From Sipunculus nudus (lineage: Eukaryota; Annelida; Sipuncula; Golfingiida; Sipunculidae), in contig CM049313.1 in assembly GCA_026874595.1 (NCBI GenBank), positions 56,937,159 through 57,001,158 on the forward strand: a stretch of 64,000 nucleotides of DNA, given 5' to 3'. Shown here piece after piece: positions 56,401-61,128 of the stretch. Within the stretch, counting starts at the first letter, position 1, and each line of letters begins with the position of its first letter. The notes beneath the pieces are model-generated. The model was not told where the DNA came from. It saw only the letters and a program-made list of their open reading frames with translations, and made no database searches. The position numbers were made by a program, and so were the translations under genes.

Positions 56401-59400
56401 ATACACAGTCGCTTGTCGACTACCCATATTCTAGTTTTAAAATGTCCTAGTCTGAATCTTGCAGGTCCGAAATGTCCATTTTGTTGAAATCATAATGACT
56501 AAGGTAGATATGCAGGACTTAAGAGGATCAATATTACATTTTAAAAATAAACCTCCATTCATACTCCCAAACTTTGCACAGGTTCGCATTAGGCCTGTAG
56601 GCCTTGTTAATCAATTTTTATTGGGTTTTTCAATTTTGGCCTTGTGAGCAGGATATCTCTAAAAGGATTCACCGTTGGAATTTTATTTCATCAGTGAAGA
56701 TGTATATCAACAAAATCTTGGTCAAGTGCAAAGATGGGTGACCTTGACCTATTTTTCCTTGTTTTAGAGCATATTAAACAAAATCACTGAGAAGCTTATA
56801 TCTCAGGAACCATTGTGTGGATTTTCACAAAACTTACTATGATCATTTGGAATGATGGTCACAATTTTGGTTGCACCACCTACAATTTCTGATTTTTTAA
56901 TGATATTTTACCGAATTTTTTAATTTTGGCCTTTTGTGCAGGATATCACCAAAGGGATTCAACACAGGAACTTCATTTCTTCAGTGCTATTGCATGATAT
57001 TTACATTATCTTGGTCAAGTTCAAAGATGGGTGATTTTGACCTACTTTTCAAGGTCACAGAGCTTAGTATTGAAAAAAAACTTAGGAGCTTATTTCTCAG
57101 GAAGCATTTGGTGAATTATTATGAAACATGGTACATACCGCTCCAATTTAAATTTATGACTGATTATCAGCTTTTGCTAATAATCTGGTTTCGCAATGCA
57201 ATGCTTACAGATACTGGCCTAATGTTTGGTCTGTCGGCGCATAATGACCACTTACAGATCGAGTTTTGTTTCGTCCCAGTTCACCTATTTTTGACCATAT
57301 GACAGATCCTGAACATAGAAAATTTCATTAAAGACAGAAATTTTTATGAAAAATGCATTTGTATGGACTTTTTTTCACAATGCCAGCAGATACTGGCCTG
57401 ATTTTTGGTGTGTTGCTTGATAATGACCCATTACAGATCGAGTTTGCATTTTGCCCTTGTTGCATTTTGTACTTTTGACCATATGACACCTGAACTTAAA
57501 AAATTTTACAAAATTTAACAAATGTTTCTAATTTGCCCCAGGCGGGGGCATTCGTGTCGTTCCAACACATCTAGTTTTTGTTTTTTTTTTTACAATTTTT
57601 TTCTCTATTTTATGCGATCTTTAAAGATGCTGTCATCTGTTGACAGGGCACAAAGTGTAACAACTGGACCTAGAATCTTCATACTTGACATCCAGGGAGG
57701 TCCATGAAAAATCGCCTTGGAAACCTGAAATTAGGTCTTTGTTACCTATATCATCCTAGTTATGGTGCTGGATAGTATCCCACAGAATAATGCAAACATT
57801 GATTCAAAAACTCAAGTAACTGAACAACTAATGCATTGATCACCATGATTCTGTGCATGGATTTTGATCATGGAGTATTTCATCAGTTTCTGCAGACTGG
57901 TGACGCAACCTGTATTTTTTTCAATTTTTTATCATTTTTTTTCACTATTTTTGAAGTCTTAAAAGATGCAGTCCAGTCATCTGTTAACAGGGAACATATC
58001 ATAACCACTGGACCTAGAATCTTCTCACTTGACACTCAGGGAGATCCATGAAAAGTGTCATTGGAAACCTAAAATTAGTTCTTTGTTACCCATAAGTTTT
58101 GTGGATACTATGTTTTTGCCAGGGTTCCACTGCCACTGCCGCCACCCGCCACGTTCGTTTCTGGAGAACTTCTCTGAGACTACTGGATGCATTTTTCTGA
58201 AACTTACACCACATGTGAACTGGTGCCTAACCAATTTGCGTTGACCTTTGACCTTTCCTCTCTGCCCAGCATCCATTTGTGCGTCTGTTTCCATATATAA
58301 ACCCACATCTCTGGAACCGTTTGACCGATCAGGAAAAAATTTTGGACAAATGTAGCCCTTGGATAGCATTATAACATACACAAAATATGGTGGCACCACT
58401 TGCAACCATGTTTGCACAGTGTCCATCTGTACATCTGCCTTGGGTTAAAATCACTCATATCTCTGCAGTGGTTTGACTAATTCACCTGAAATTCGGCATG
58501 TGTATACATCTTGGATAGCTTTCTTGATTTTATGACAGATGGCACCAACTACATTCTAGTTTACGCTGCAGACGCCCAAGCTCATATCTCGGGAACCGTT
58601 TGACTGATTGGGCCAAAATTTTGTATGTGTATAGATCTCACATAGCTCTTTATCATACACAAAACTGTAAGGGCCACCTGCAACCATTTTTGCACAGCAT
58701 CCGTCTGTTTGTCTGCCTTGGGCTCAAATCACTCATATCTCTGTAGTGGTTTGACATAACTGCCTAAAATTTTGCAGGTTTATACATCCTGGACAGCTTT
58801 CTTGATTTTATGACAGGTGGCACCAACTTCATTCTAATTAAAGCTGCAGACATCCAAGCTCATATCTCGAGAACAGTTTGAGCGATTGGGCCAAAATTTT
58901 GTGTGTGTTTAGATCTCACATAGCTCTTTATCATACACAAAACTGGAGGGGCCACCTGCAATCATTTTTGCACATAGTTTGTCTGTTTATCTGCCGTGGG
59001 CTAAAATAACTCATACCTCTGTAATGGTTTGATTTATCTGCCTAAAAATTTTGCATGTTTATAGATCTTGGACAGCTTTATCTATTTTTTTGGCAGGTGG
59101 CACCACCTACATTCATGTTAATGCTGCAGACATTCAGGCTTATATCTCAGGACTGGTTGGACATATGCCCCTGAAATTTTGCATGTGTATAGATCTCACA
59201 TAGCTCTAAATCATACACAAATTTGGTGGCACGACCTTCCACCATTTTTGCACAAATCCTACTGTTTTGGGATAAAATCACTCATTTACATGTAGTGGTT
59301 TGACTTTACTGCCTAAAATTTTACATATGCATACAACTTGGACAGCTTTCTGGATTTGTGGTAGGTGGCGCAACCTACATACACATTTCAGCTGCAGACA

Positions 59401-61057
59401 TCCATGCTAATATGCAACACACCTCACTCTATTACCCCTTGCTACTCAATTCATGCCTCACTTCACCTGTTCCACTCTGATTTTGGCGGATACATGTAGT
59501 CGCTTGTTGACTACCTGTATTCTAGTTTAAAAAAGTTATGGGCCCAAACATATTGCACTTTGTAAAAATTCAGGAAAAATATTTGGTCGCTTAACACAAA
59601 AAAATGTTAAAGCTAGGGACCTTTTTTCACTAGTATAACTTTAATTAATCATAATTTAATCGTATACCCAAAATTAGATCAAAATCTTTTAAATTTTTCA
59701 AAATATTAGCAAAAATATAAAATGGGTACCTTAAATTTTGCCCAAATTTGAATATCGCACATTTTTTTCTTGTAAGTATATTTAATTTATTTTTCACAGC
59801 TGGCATTCATGTGGATTTAATTAGTTGAATTCTGAAATTTGAAAGTATAAGCTTAAAAATTATGCTGATTATTGAAGTTTTTCAGATGCTCTAATGTATT
59901 TGCATTTTGTATCCAAAACCACACTCTTGCTCACTACAGCCTTGCCTAGGTAATCGTATTAGTGATACAACACTGGCAGAACACAACTGCTGTAATTAAC
60001 ATGCACTTATTCTCATAGGCCCTACCCTAACCCCCCCACCCCCCCCCCCCCAGGTGCCCCCCTCCCCACCACCACGACCACCAACACCACCAATTATATT
60101 GCAATACATGGTTTGTTATTGTCAAATGTATTTCTTTAAATGTAAAGCTGTTTTTGATCCAATGTGCAACTTTTCTTGAAATATTAATTCAAGAAGTAAT
60201 CTAGGAGATGCCACGTTGTTCTTATGTAGCATTTTTAAGAAATTATTTCCTTTTAAATAATTAAACAAAATATAATTTAACCCATCAGTAGGCATAATTT
60301 GATAATATATGAAACAAATCATGGATTAATAAAGGTGCAATTAAAACTGTGAATTCTGGGGTGTTATTTTCATATATTTATTGCTTTGCAAATTTAAAAA
60401 ATATATCTTATAAAAAAAAATATATCTGTAAGCATAATGTGATGTTACCTGACTAAACTAAGTATAAATGTTGCTGCAATTTAGATTTGTGAATCAATTT
60501 CAATATTCAGATATATATAATAAACTGTAAATATATAGTAAAATTTATAAACTTACTAAAAATGACTTAACAAAAGAAAAAATAGGATCTCATGCAAATA
60601 TTTGTTCATTATTTTCCTGTCTCAGTAGAATGGAAATTAAAGTTATTTGCTTTGTTTTCCATCTCTCTGCCTGTTTTTAAATATTTAAAAATAATTTCAT
60701 TTAAATTAAATTTTATCCTTTACATATATGCAGAGTTGCTGTAACTCCCACCTGTCCCTGTAAGCACCATTGAATTAAAATCTGTTATCTGTATTTATAG
60801 CCAAAGGTGTTGTAACTCCTCCCCCCCCCCCCAAAGTCATTGAGCCCTAGTTCCTGAGCACTGAGGATAGTATTTTTATTGCAACTTCAAAAAATCTATG
60901 GTGATGCAGTTATAACTGTCACAATCAGCTGATCGCCATGACCAATGAGTCCCTTGTTTTTACAGGAGATCTAGAAGGAAGAGCTCTCCCACCTGTCCCC
61001 AGAGACAAGATTCTTATTCGACGGGACAGGTTGAGGAAAGGAAAAGAATTAGGAAAG
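19637..61057 (+). CDS. Janus kinase (JAK) homologue, 13 exons, 3' end beyond window
   Basis: This is a non-receptor tyrosine kinase of the JAK/Tyk2/hopscotch family. In the family, FERM-SH2 docks on cytokine-receptor tails, JH2 restrains JH1, and JH1 phosphorylates receptor and STATs. Exons join with consistent phase into 855 residues. FERM is about 20-345 (F3 ends with LLDKYYRLSV). SH2 is about 355-470, starting CHGPVS like vertebrate JAKs. JH2 is about 510-775: VAVK lysine K543, HGN in place of HRD at 633-635, DPG in place of DFG at 657-659, APE-like motif as APEL. A linker follows, and JH1 begins near 842 (RDRLRKGKELGK). The length to this point matches human JAK2, whose JH1 starts at a similar residue. 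The start ATG at 19637 is the first in its exon and precedes F1 by about 20 residues; an upstream coding exon is possible. The JH1 catalytic exons are not in the window. Family is secure; which vertebrate JAK it is nearest to is not decided. Confidence 0.93.
20935..21183 (+). repeat. Minisatellite of acceptor-like units abutting JAK exon 2
   Basis: Units of about 36-40 bp of the form gctcaggtgtaattgttgtttcaggtcatcatt are repeated six or seven times. The last unit supplies the real acceptor at 21182-21183. Each unit offers a decoy tttcag|gt, and the text after it (GTCATCATTGCT) resembles the exon start (GTGATTGTTGCC). Confidence 0.8.
21184..21276 (+). CDS. JAK exon 2: FERM F3 strand segment
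   Basis: The acceptor is gttgtttcag|GTGATT and the donor is CCAGCG|gtgaga. It has 31 codons (residues 279-309) in phase 0 at both ends. The segment AIEDIMDVQLLHEP corresponds to the JAK2 F3 region containing FPNIIDVSIKQ. The 713-nt intron before it may hide another small F3 exon, because the F3 strands between exons 1 and 2 look short. Confidence 0.85.
21459..25009 (+). mobile_element. Helentron-like element, family F1 (copy e), in JAK intron 2
   Basis: It begins AGCTCAGCTGACT...CATCTGAGCT after TTTTT and ends CAGCTGAGTGCC, the palindrome GACCCATGGGTC, CCCTTG, TTT. It shares its interior with copies a, d and f. At 21800-21815 it is uninterrupted where copy a carries an F3 insertion. It holds a separate 687-bp insertion at 21889-22575. 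Confidence 0.8.
21889..22575. mobile_element. 687-bp insertion of unknown class with 11-bp flanking repeats
   Basis: Copies of AAAACATGTTA at 21878-21888 and 22576-22586 flank a block absent from the other F1 copies, where the host text runs on as ...aaaaatgttaaagctagg. The block is visibly richer in G+C than its surroundings. It has no clear terminal inverted repeat and no recognisable domain in its short frames (for example 22327-22524). Confidence 0.6.
25010..25690. repeat. Intron 2 tail with degenerate repeats
   Basis: About three diverged units between 25090 and 25480 repeat a pattern of ttgatttt...caaaactcac, accaatagatt, cacacatatttaat and aggtcagaggtcac. No exon was found. It ends at the acceptor ttgtttgtag. 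Confidence 0.45.
25691..25848 (+). CDS. JAK exon 3: end of FERM F3 and start of SH2
   Basis: The acceptor is ttgtttgtag|ATGCTG and the donor is GGTCAG|gtcagt. It encodes residues 310-361 plus two bases of codon 362. SFLALLDKYYRLSV is the F3 C-terminal helix (compare SFVSLIDGYYRLTA in JAK2), followed by the KNKCHGPV lead into SH2. Its ATG is internal, not a start. Confidence 0.92.
26396..26942 (+). repeat. ~32-bp minisatellite ending at the JAK exon 4 acceptor
   Basis: Sixteen or so diverged units of the form ggtatgaacagtttatattt + actgtgcaggctaa. The final unit (cagtttatatttattatgcag) is the functional acceptor of exon 4. Every unit therefore carries an acceptor look-alike. Confidence 0.85.
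26943..27078 (+). CDS. JAK exon 4: N-terminal half of SH2
   Basis: The acceptor is tttattatgcag|C and the donor is GTGATGAAG|gtatgt. Codon 362 joins as AG+C (Ser), giving CHGPVSMKW. It encodes residues 363-407 and ends GLDLVMK. By alignment with GLYVLRCS of JAK2, the phosphotyrosine-binding arginine position is Met406. Confidence 0.9.
27566..27706. repeat. Imperfect inverted repeat in intron 4
   Basis: The arm ggtctggcacagggcaaaga...accaatgag (27571-27614) faces ctcattggtccgtctcttgg...ctgtgccagcc (27672-27706). The pair could fold into a stem of roughly 35 bp with a loop of about 55 nt. No gene is seen in it. Confidence 0.6.
27930..28220 (+). repeat. Two-unit tandem duplication (~145 bp) in intron 4
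   Basis: The phrases ttgactttgta, ccaacat, cacaaaatttcat, gaactttctg and cttttcagtgcaggattt occur in the same order twice (from about 27937 and 28090). The open frame on the minus strand is a shadow of this. Confidence 0.7.
28835..29045 (+). CDS. JAK exon 5: C-terminal half of SH2
   Basis: The acceptor is tgcctttaag|GATCAA and the donor is AAATAC|gtaagt. It encodes residues 408-477. IFVYPILWDYKF resembles the KYFLTFAV strand region. FDSLDDLIRFFQTD matches the JAK2 FSSLKDLLNCYQ helix, and LRKCLSPKR matches the FTKCCPPKP end. The last base C joins CT of exon 6 as Pro. Confidence 0.92.
29955..30240 (+). mobile_element. tRNA-derived SINE (copy 1, + orientation)
   Basis: A pol III A-box-like segment (TAATAGCAAAGGCTCCGG, 29977 on) is followed by a B-box-like GGGTTTGGATCCC (30015-30027). 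The body after it contains ttaagtgccat and agggagcta. A reversed copy at 37615-37890 shares the same order of phrases, which supports a SINE family. Confidence 0.65.
30262..31122 (+). mobile_element. Helitron-like element, family F2 (copy a), in intron 5
   Basis: The 5' end ATGCCCCCGCCAC aaa GTGGCCGGGGCAT is a hairpin. The 3' end has a worn GAGGCACATCTAG followed by TTTTTT. The interior is about four ~170-180-bp units with gcagatattggcctaatttttggtgtg and tgacctacttttgac phrases. There is no coding capacity. Confidence 0.75.
31711..31836 (+). CDS. JAK exon 6: SH2-JH2 linker and JH2 start
   Basis: The acceptor is cttattttcag|CTGACC and the donor is GTTATAG|gtaagt. It encodes residues about 478-519, an acidic linker (EIEEGPEIDEP) then VPSVELRDVIG, equivalent to the JAK2 segment that leads into the JH2 first strand. 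The final G joins GA of exon 7 as Gly520. Confidence 0.88.
31946..32109. mobile_element. Short MITE with TACAGT-type inverted ends
   Basis: It begins TACAGTGGAGCCTGCCTTAAAGACCACC and ends GGTTTTATAACACAGGCTTCAATGTA. The end is close to the inverted complement of the start. It is flanked by TA and has no coding capacity. Confidence 0.6.
32729..32835 (+). CDS. JAK exon 7: JH2 glycine-loop region and VAVK lysine
   Basis: The acceptor is ttttcatgcag|GA and the donor is TTACAG|gtgggc. It encodes residues 520-555. The loop reads G-K-G-E-F-T-E-L, a reduced glycine loop comparable to GQGTFTKI of JAK2 JH2. MVAVKYL carries the strand-3 lysine (K543). Confidence 0.9.
33078..33203. mobile_element. Second TACAGT-type MITE, left end worn
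   Basis: AACCTGTCTGTAAGACCACC at the left and CTTATAACACAGGTTTCACTGTA at the right match the inverted ends seen at 31946-32109. It lies in intron 7. Confidence 0.5.
33289..33501 (+). CDS. JAK exon 8: JH2 N-lobe and hinge
   Basis: The acceptor is ttcttgcacag|TTTTTC and the donor is TTTATT|gtaagt. It has 71 codons (556-626) in phase 0 at both ends. LLRVHGICMDGRFQVIQDYARHG corresponds to the strand 4-5 and hinge region (compare [24 protein letters not shown]). The GSLEEYLKN helix and AEQLASALYFI follow. Confidence 0.93.
33502..34700. other. Intron 8, no exon found
   Basis: A 103-codon minus-strand frame (33754-34065) has no recognisable domain. A 21-bp unit (ctacacacagatagtgttta) is repeated about three times at 34400-34465. 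Confidence 0.5.
34701..34852 (+). CDS. JAK exon 9: JH2 catalytic-loop and DFG-equivalent
   Basis: The acceptor is tttattgtag|CATGAG and the donor is CATAG|gtcagt. It encodes residues 627-676. FHGNIQCRNILV stands where active kinases have HRD(L)xxxN: Asp is replaced by Asn635 and the metal-binding Asn640 is kept. KLADPGLL replaces DFG with DPG. Both substitutions are typical of JAK JH2. Confidence 0.95.
35833..35971 (+). CDS. JAK exon 10: JH2 activation-segment end and helix F
   Basis: The acceptor is gacattcaag|ATGC and the donor is CCTCAG|gttggg. Codon 677 joins AG+A (Arg), then CPWLAPELY (compare PWLPPEC in JAK2). ATDMYAFGITLWEMFAGG is the helix F motif with its conserved Asp. It encodes residues 677-723. 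Confidence 0.94.
36300..36783 (+). repeat. ~40-bp degenerate minisatellite in intron 10
   Basis: Units resemble gctacaggcacacaaacaca + tacagtcacactgtactgga. The same units resume after interruptions at 37533-37620 and 38130-38178. One long frame across it is a shadow. Confidence 0.75.
36784..37532. mobile_element. hAT-like non-autonomous insertion with 8-bp flanking repeat
   Basis: GTAGCTAC occurs at both 36776-36783 and 37533-37540, immediately outside a block unlike the surrounding minisatellite. Near its ends are tatatcacaata and, inverted, tatattgtgata. Eight-base duplications are typical of hAT elements. Caution: gtagctac is also a word of the host array. Confidence 0.5.
37615..37890 (-). 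mobile_element. tRNA-derived SINE (copy 2, reversed)
   Basis: The reverse strand reads GGTGTAATGGCAAAGG, then ATGGGTTTGAAATC (B-box-like), then ttaagtgccatctgcg and agggagct. These match the copy at 29955-30240 in order and spacing. Confidence 0.65.
38293..38449 (+). CDS. JAK exon 11: JH2 C-terminal helices
   Basis: The acceptor is ttatcaatgtag|GTGAGA and the donor is CCGAACG|gtaata. It encodes residues 724-775. LYQLMQECWELDPSNRITARHALRNI is the kinase helix H-I motif with the conserved Arg (compare NCMDYEPDFRPSFRAII). A 2.59-kb duplication begins at the second base of its donor. Confidence 0.93.
38451..41041 (+). repeat. 2.59-kb tandem duplication, copy A
   Basis: From TAATACATTCATAATAG to GATAAATGCTGC the text is repeated at 41042-43631 with only scattered differences. 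The most visible difference is a short swap of minisatellite units near 40405 versus 43000. The shift is 2591 at the left and 2590 at the right. Confidence 0.93.
38606..40802 (+). repeat. 17-bp minisatellite expanded inside a MITE (copy A)
   Basis: About 120 units of CTGCTATCATGACCACC with point variants (taccatg, tttcatg, ccaacc). The block starts TACAGTTGCCTGATGACCACC and ends GGTGGTCATGTTAGTGGGATTTCACTGTA, matching the inverted ends of the MITEs at 31946 and 33078. The period is not a multiple of three and no protein is implied. Confidence 0.85.
41042..43631 (+). repeat. 2.59-kb tandem duplication, copy B
   Basis: Second copy of 38451-41041, including its own minisatellite-bearing MITE (41197-43392). 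The junction at 41041 has ctgc|taataca. Copy B ends at ctgc|tagcat, so the breakpoints share only CTA or similar. Confidence 0.93.
43780..43926 (+). CDS. JAK exon 12: JH2-JH1 linker
   Basis: The acceptor is tgtcatgacag|CTGATT and the donor is GCTTCAG|gtcaga. G of exon 11 joins CT as Ala, giving NADWVYARPDLE. It encodes residues 776-824, an acidic, alanine- and glycine-rich linker. Sequence alone gives weak homology; phase and position support it. F1 repeat text begins 11 nt after its end. Confidence 0.82.
44466..47175 (+). mobile_element. Helentron-like element, family F4 (copy c)
   Basis: It starts AGCGAACCTGTGAGCTTATGCG after a T pair and ends CACAGGTTCGCATTAGGCCTGTAGGCCTTG before TTTT. 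GCGAACCTGTG and CACAGGTTCGC are perfect inverted complements. Worn internal restarts near 45832 and 46384 suggest tandem or nested copies. GGTGGCGCCACC is present at 44919. Confidence 0.75.
47729..48978 (+). mobile_element. Helentron-like element, family F1 (copy g, short form)
   Basis: It begins AGCTCAACTGGCTGTAAGTCATCTGAGCT and ends CAGTCGGCTGAGG, the palindrome TGACCCTTGGGTCA, CTTG before TT. It contains three ~350-bp units of the same kind as copy b, with GGTGGCGCCACCTG at 48064 and 48407. Confidence 0.75.
48979..49817. other. Short stretch between elements in intron 12
   Basis: AT-rich, no exon. A ~75-bp segment ending in cagctcatctccac occurs twice (49520-49600 and 49745-49815). Confidence 0.5.
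51349..52704 (+). mobile_element. Helitron-like element, family F2 (copy c), nested in F4d
   Basis: The 5' hairpin ATGCTCCCGCCAC aaa GTGGCCGGGGCAT begins it. The 3' end is GGCGGGGGCATTTGTGTCG ttc CGACACAT CTAG before TTT. About seven ~175-bp units lie inside. The F4 text continues on both sides as in the F4 copies at 10150 and 44600. Confidence 0.8.
53431..56434 (+). mobile_element. Helitron-like element, family F3 (copy b), 5'-truncated
   Basis: The 5' hairpin is missing; F3 text starts near 53445 (gtcacatgtgaactgctgc). The 3' end is intact: GCGGATACACAGTCGCTTGTCGACTACCCATATT CTAG before TTTT. It carries ten ~278-bp tandem units. Confidence 0.75.
53711..56320 (+). repeat. 278-bp tandem array with a three-monomer higher-order unit (833 bp)
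   Basis: GGTTTGACTT-type unit starts fall at 53711, 53985, 54264, 54542, 54820, 55097, 55375, 55652, 55930 and 56208. Monomers at 54542/55375, 54820/55652 and 55097/55930 pair by private variants: ttacccaaactttttaatg, then gaactgtatgactgattg, then gatccatttgac. Confidence 0.88.
58095..59525 (+). mobile_element. Helitron-like element, family F3 (copy c)
   Basis: It starts at the second arm of the F3 hairpin (TTTTGTGGATACTATG), so the first ~20 bp are lost. It ends GGCGGATACATGTAGTCGCTTGTTGACTACCTGTATT CTAG before TTT. The flank to the right is F1 text of the copy d type. Several ~278-bp units lie inside. Confidence 0.78.
60966..61057 (+). CDS. JAK exon 13: start of the JH1 kinase domain
   Basis: The acceptor is ttgtttttacag|GAGATC and the donor is GGAAAG|gtaagt. 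G of exon 12 joins GA as Gly. It encodes residues 825-855, ending RDRLRKGKELGK, the position of FLQQLGKG in human JAK2. The next exon should supply the rest of the glycine loop (GxFG). The acceptor pyrimidine tract is largely the 3' tail of an F1 element. Confidence 0.85.
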
Positions 61058-61128
61058 GTAAGTGATCATAATAGCCAGTTGCCCACATTTCACAGGTGGT
61101 CATTCAGACAGGTTGGACTGTATATATA

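Larger units (their letters stand above)
51192..56606 (+). mobile_element. Helentron-like element, family F4 (copy d), nested in F5
   Basis: It starts AGCGAACCTGTGAGC and ends CACAGGTTCGCATTAGGCCTGTAGGCCTTG. The F5 text on either side (aatttctgattttt | ttaatcaattt) is continuous in the sister unit at 56885-56920 (aatttctgattttttaatga). It holds F2c and F3b. Confidence 0.78.
50830..57188 (+). mobile_element. Helitron-like family F5, nested in F2b
   Basis: It begins AGCCCTCAGC...GCTGATGGGCT (a hairpin) after TTTTT, followed by a GTCTGTCC microsatellite. Units around gcaggatatctctaaaaggattcaccg recur at 50930, 56648 and 56938. The 3' end near 57188 is degenerate and is placed from the return of F2 text. 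F4 copy d is inserted in it. Confidence 0.6.
49818..57574 (+). mobile_element. Helitron-like element, family F2 (copy b), outer shell of a nest
   Basis: The 5' hairpin is ATGCCCCAGCCAC aaa GTGGCCGGGGCAT. The 3' end has GGCGGGGGCATTCGTGTCG, ttCCAACACAT and CTAG before TTTTT. Five ~180-bp units precede the break at about 50829, and the text resumes with tttcgcaatgc at 57189, so the F5 element between is an insertion. Confidence 0.75.
43938..60956 (+). mobile_element. F1 element ends bracketing JAK intron 12
   Basis: A worn F1 5' end (AGCTCAACTGACT gga AGTCATTTGAGCT) starts 11 nt inside the donor. A worn F1 3' end (TCAGCTGATC, GACCAATGAGTC, CCCTTG) stops 9 nt before the exon 13 acceptor. Between them lie nested F1, F2, F3, F4 and F5 elements. 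Whether the two ends belong to one original element or two is not settled; 59526-60956 matches the right part of copy d closely. Confidence 0.65.
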
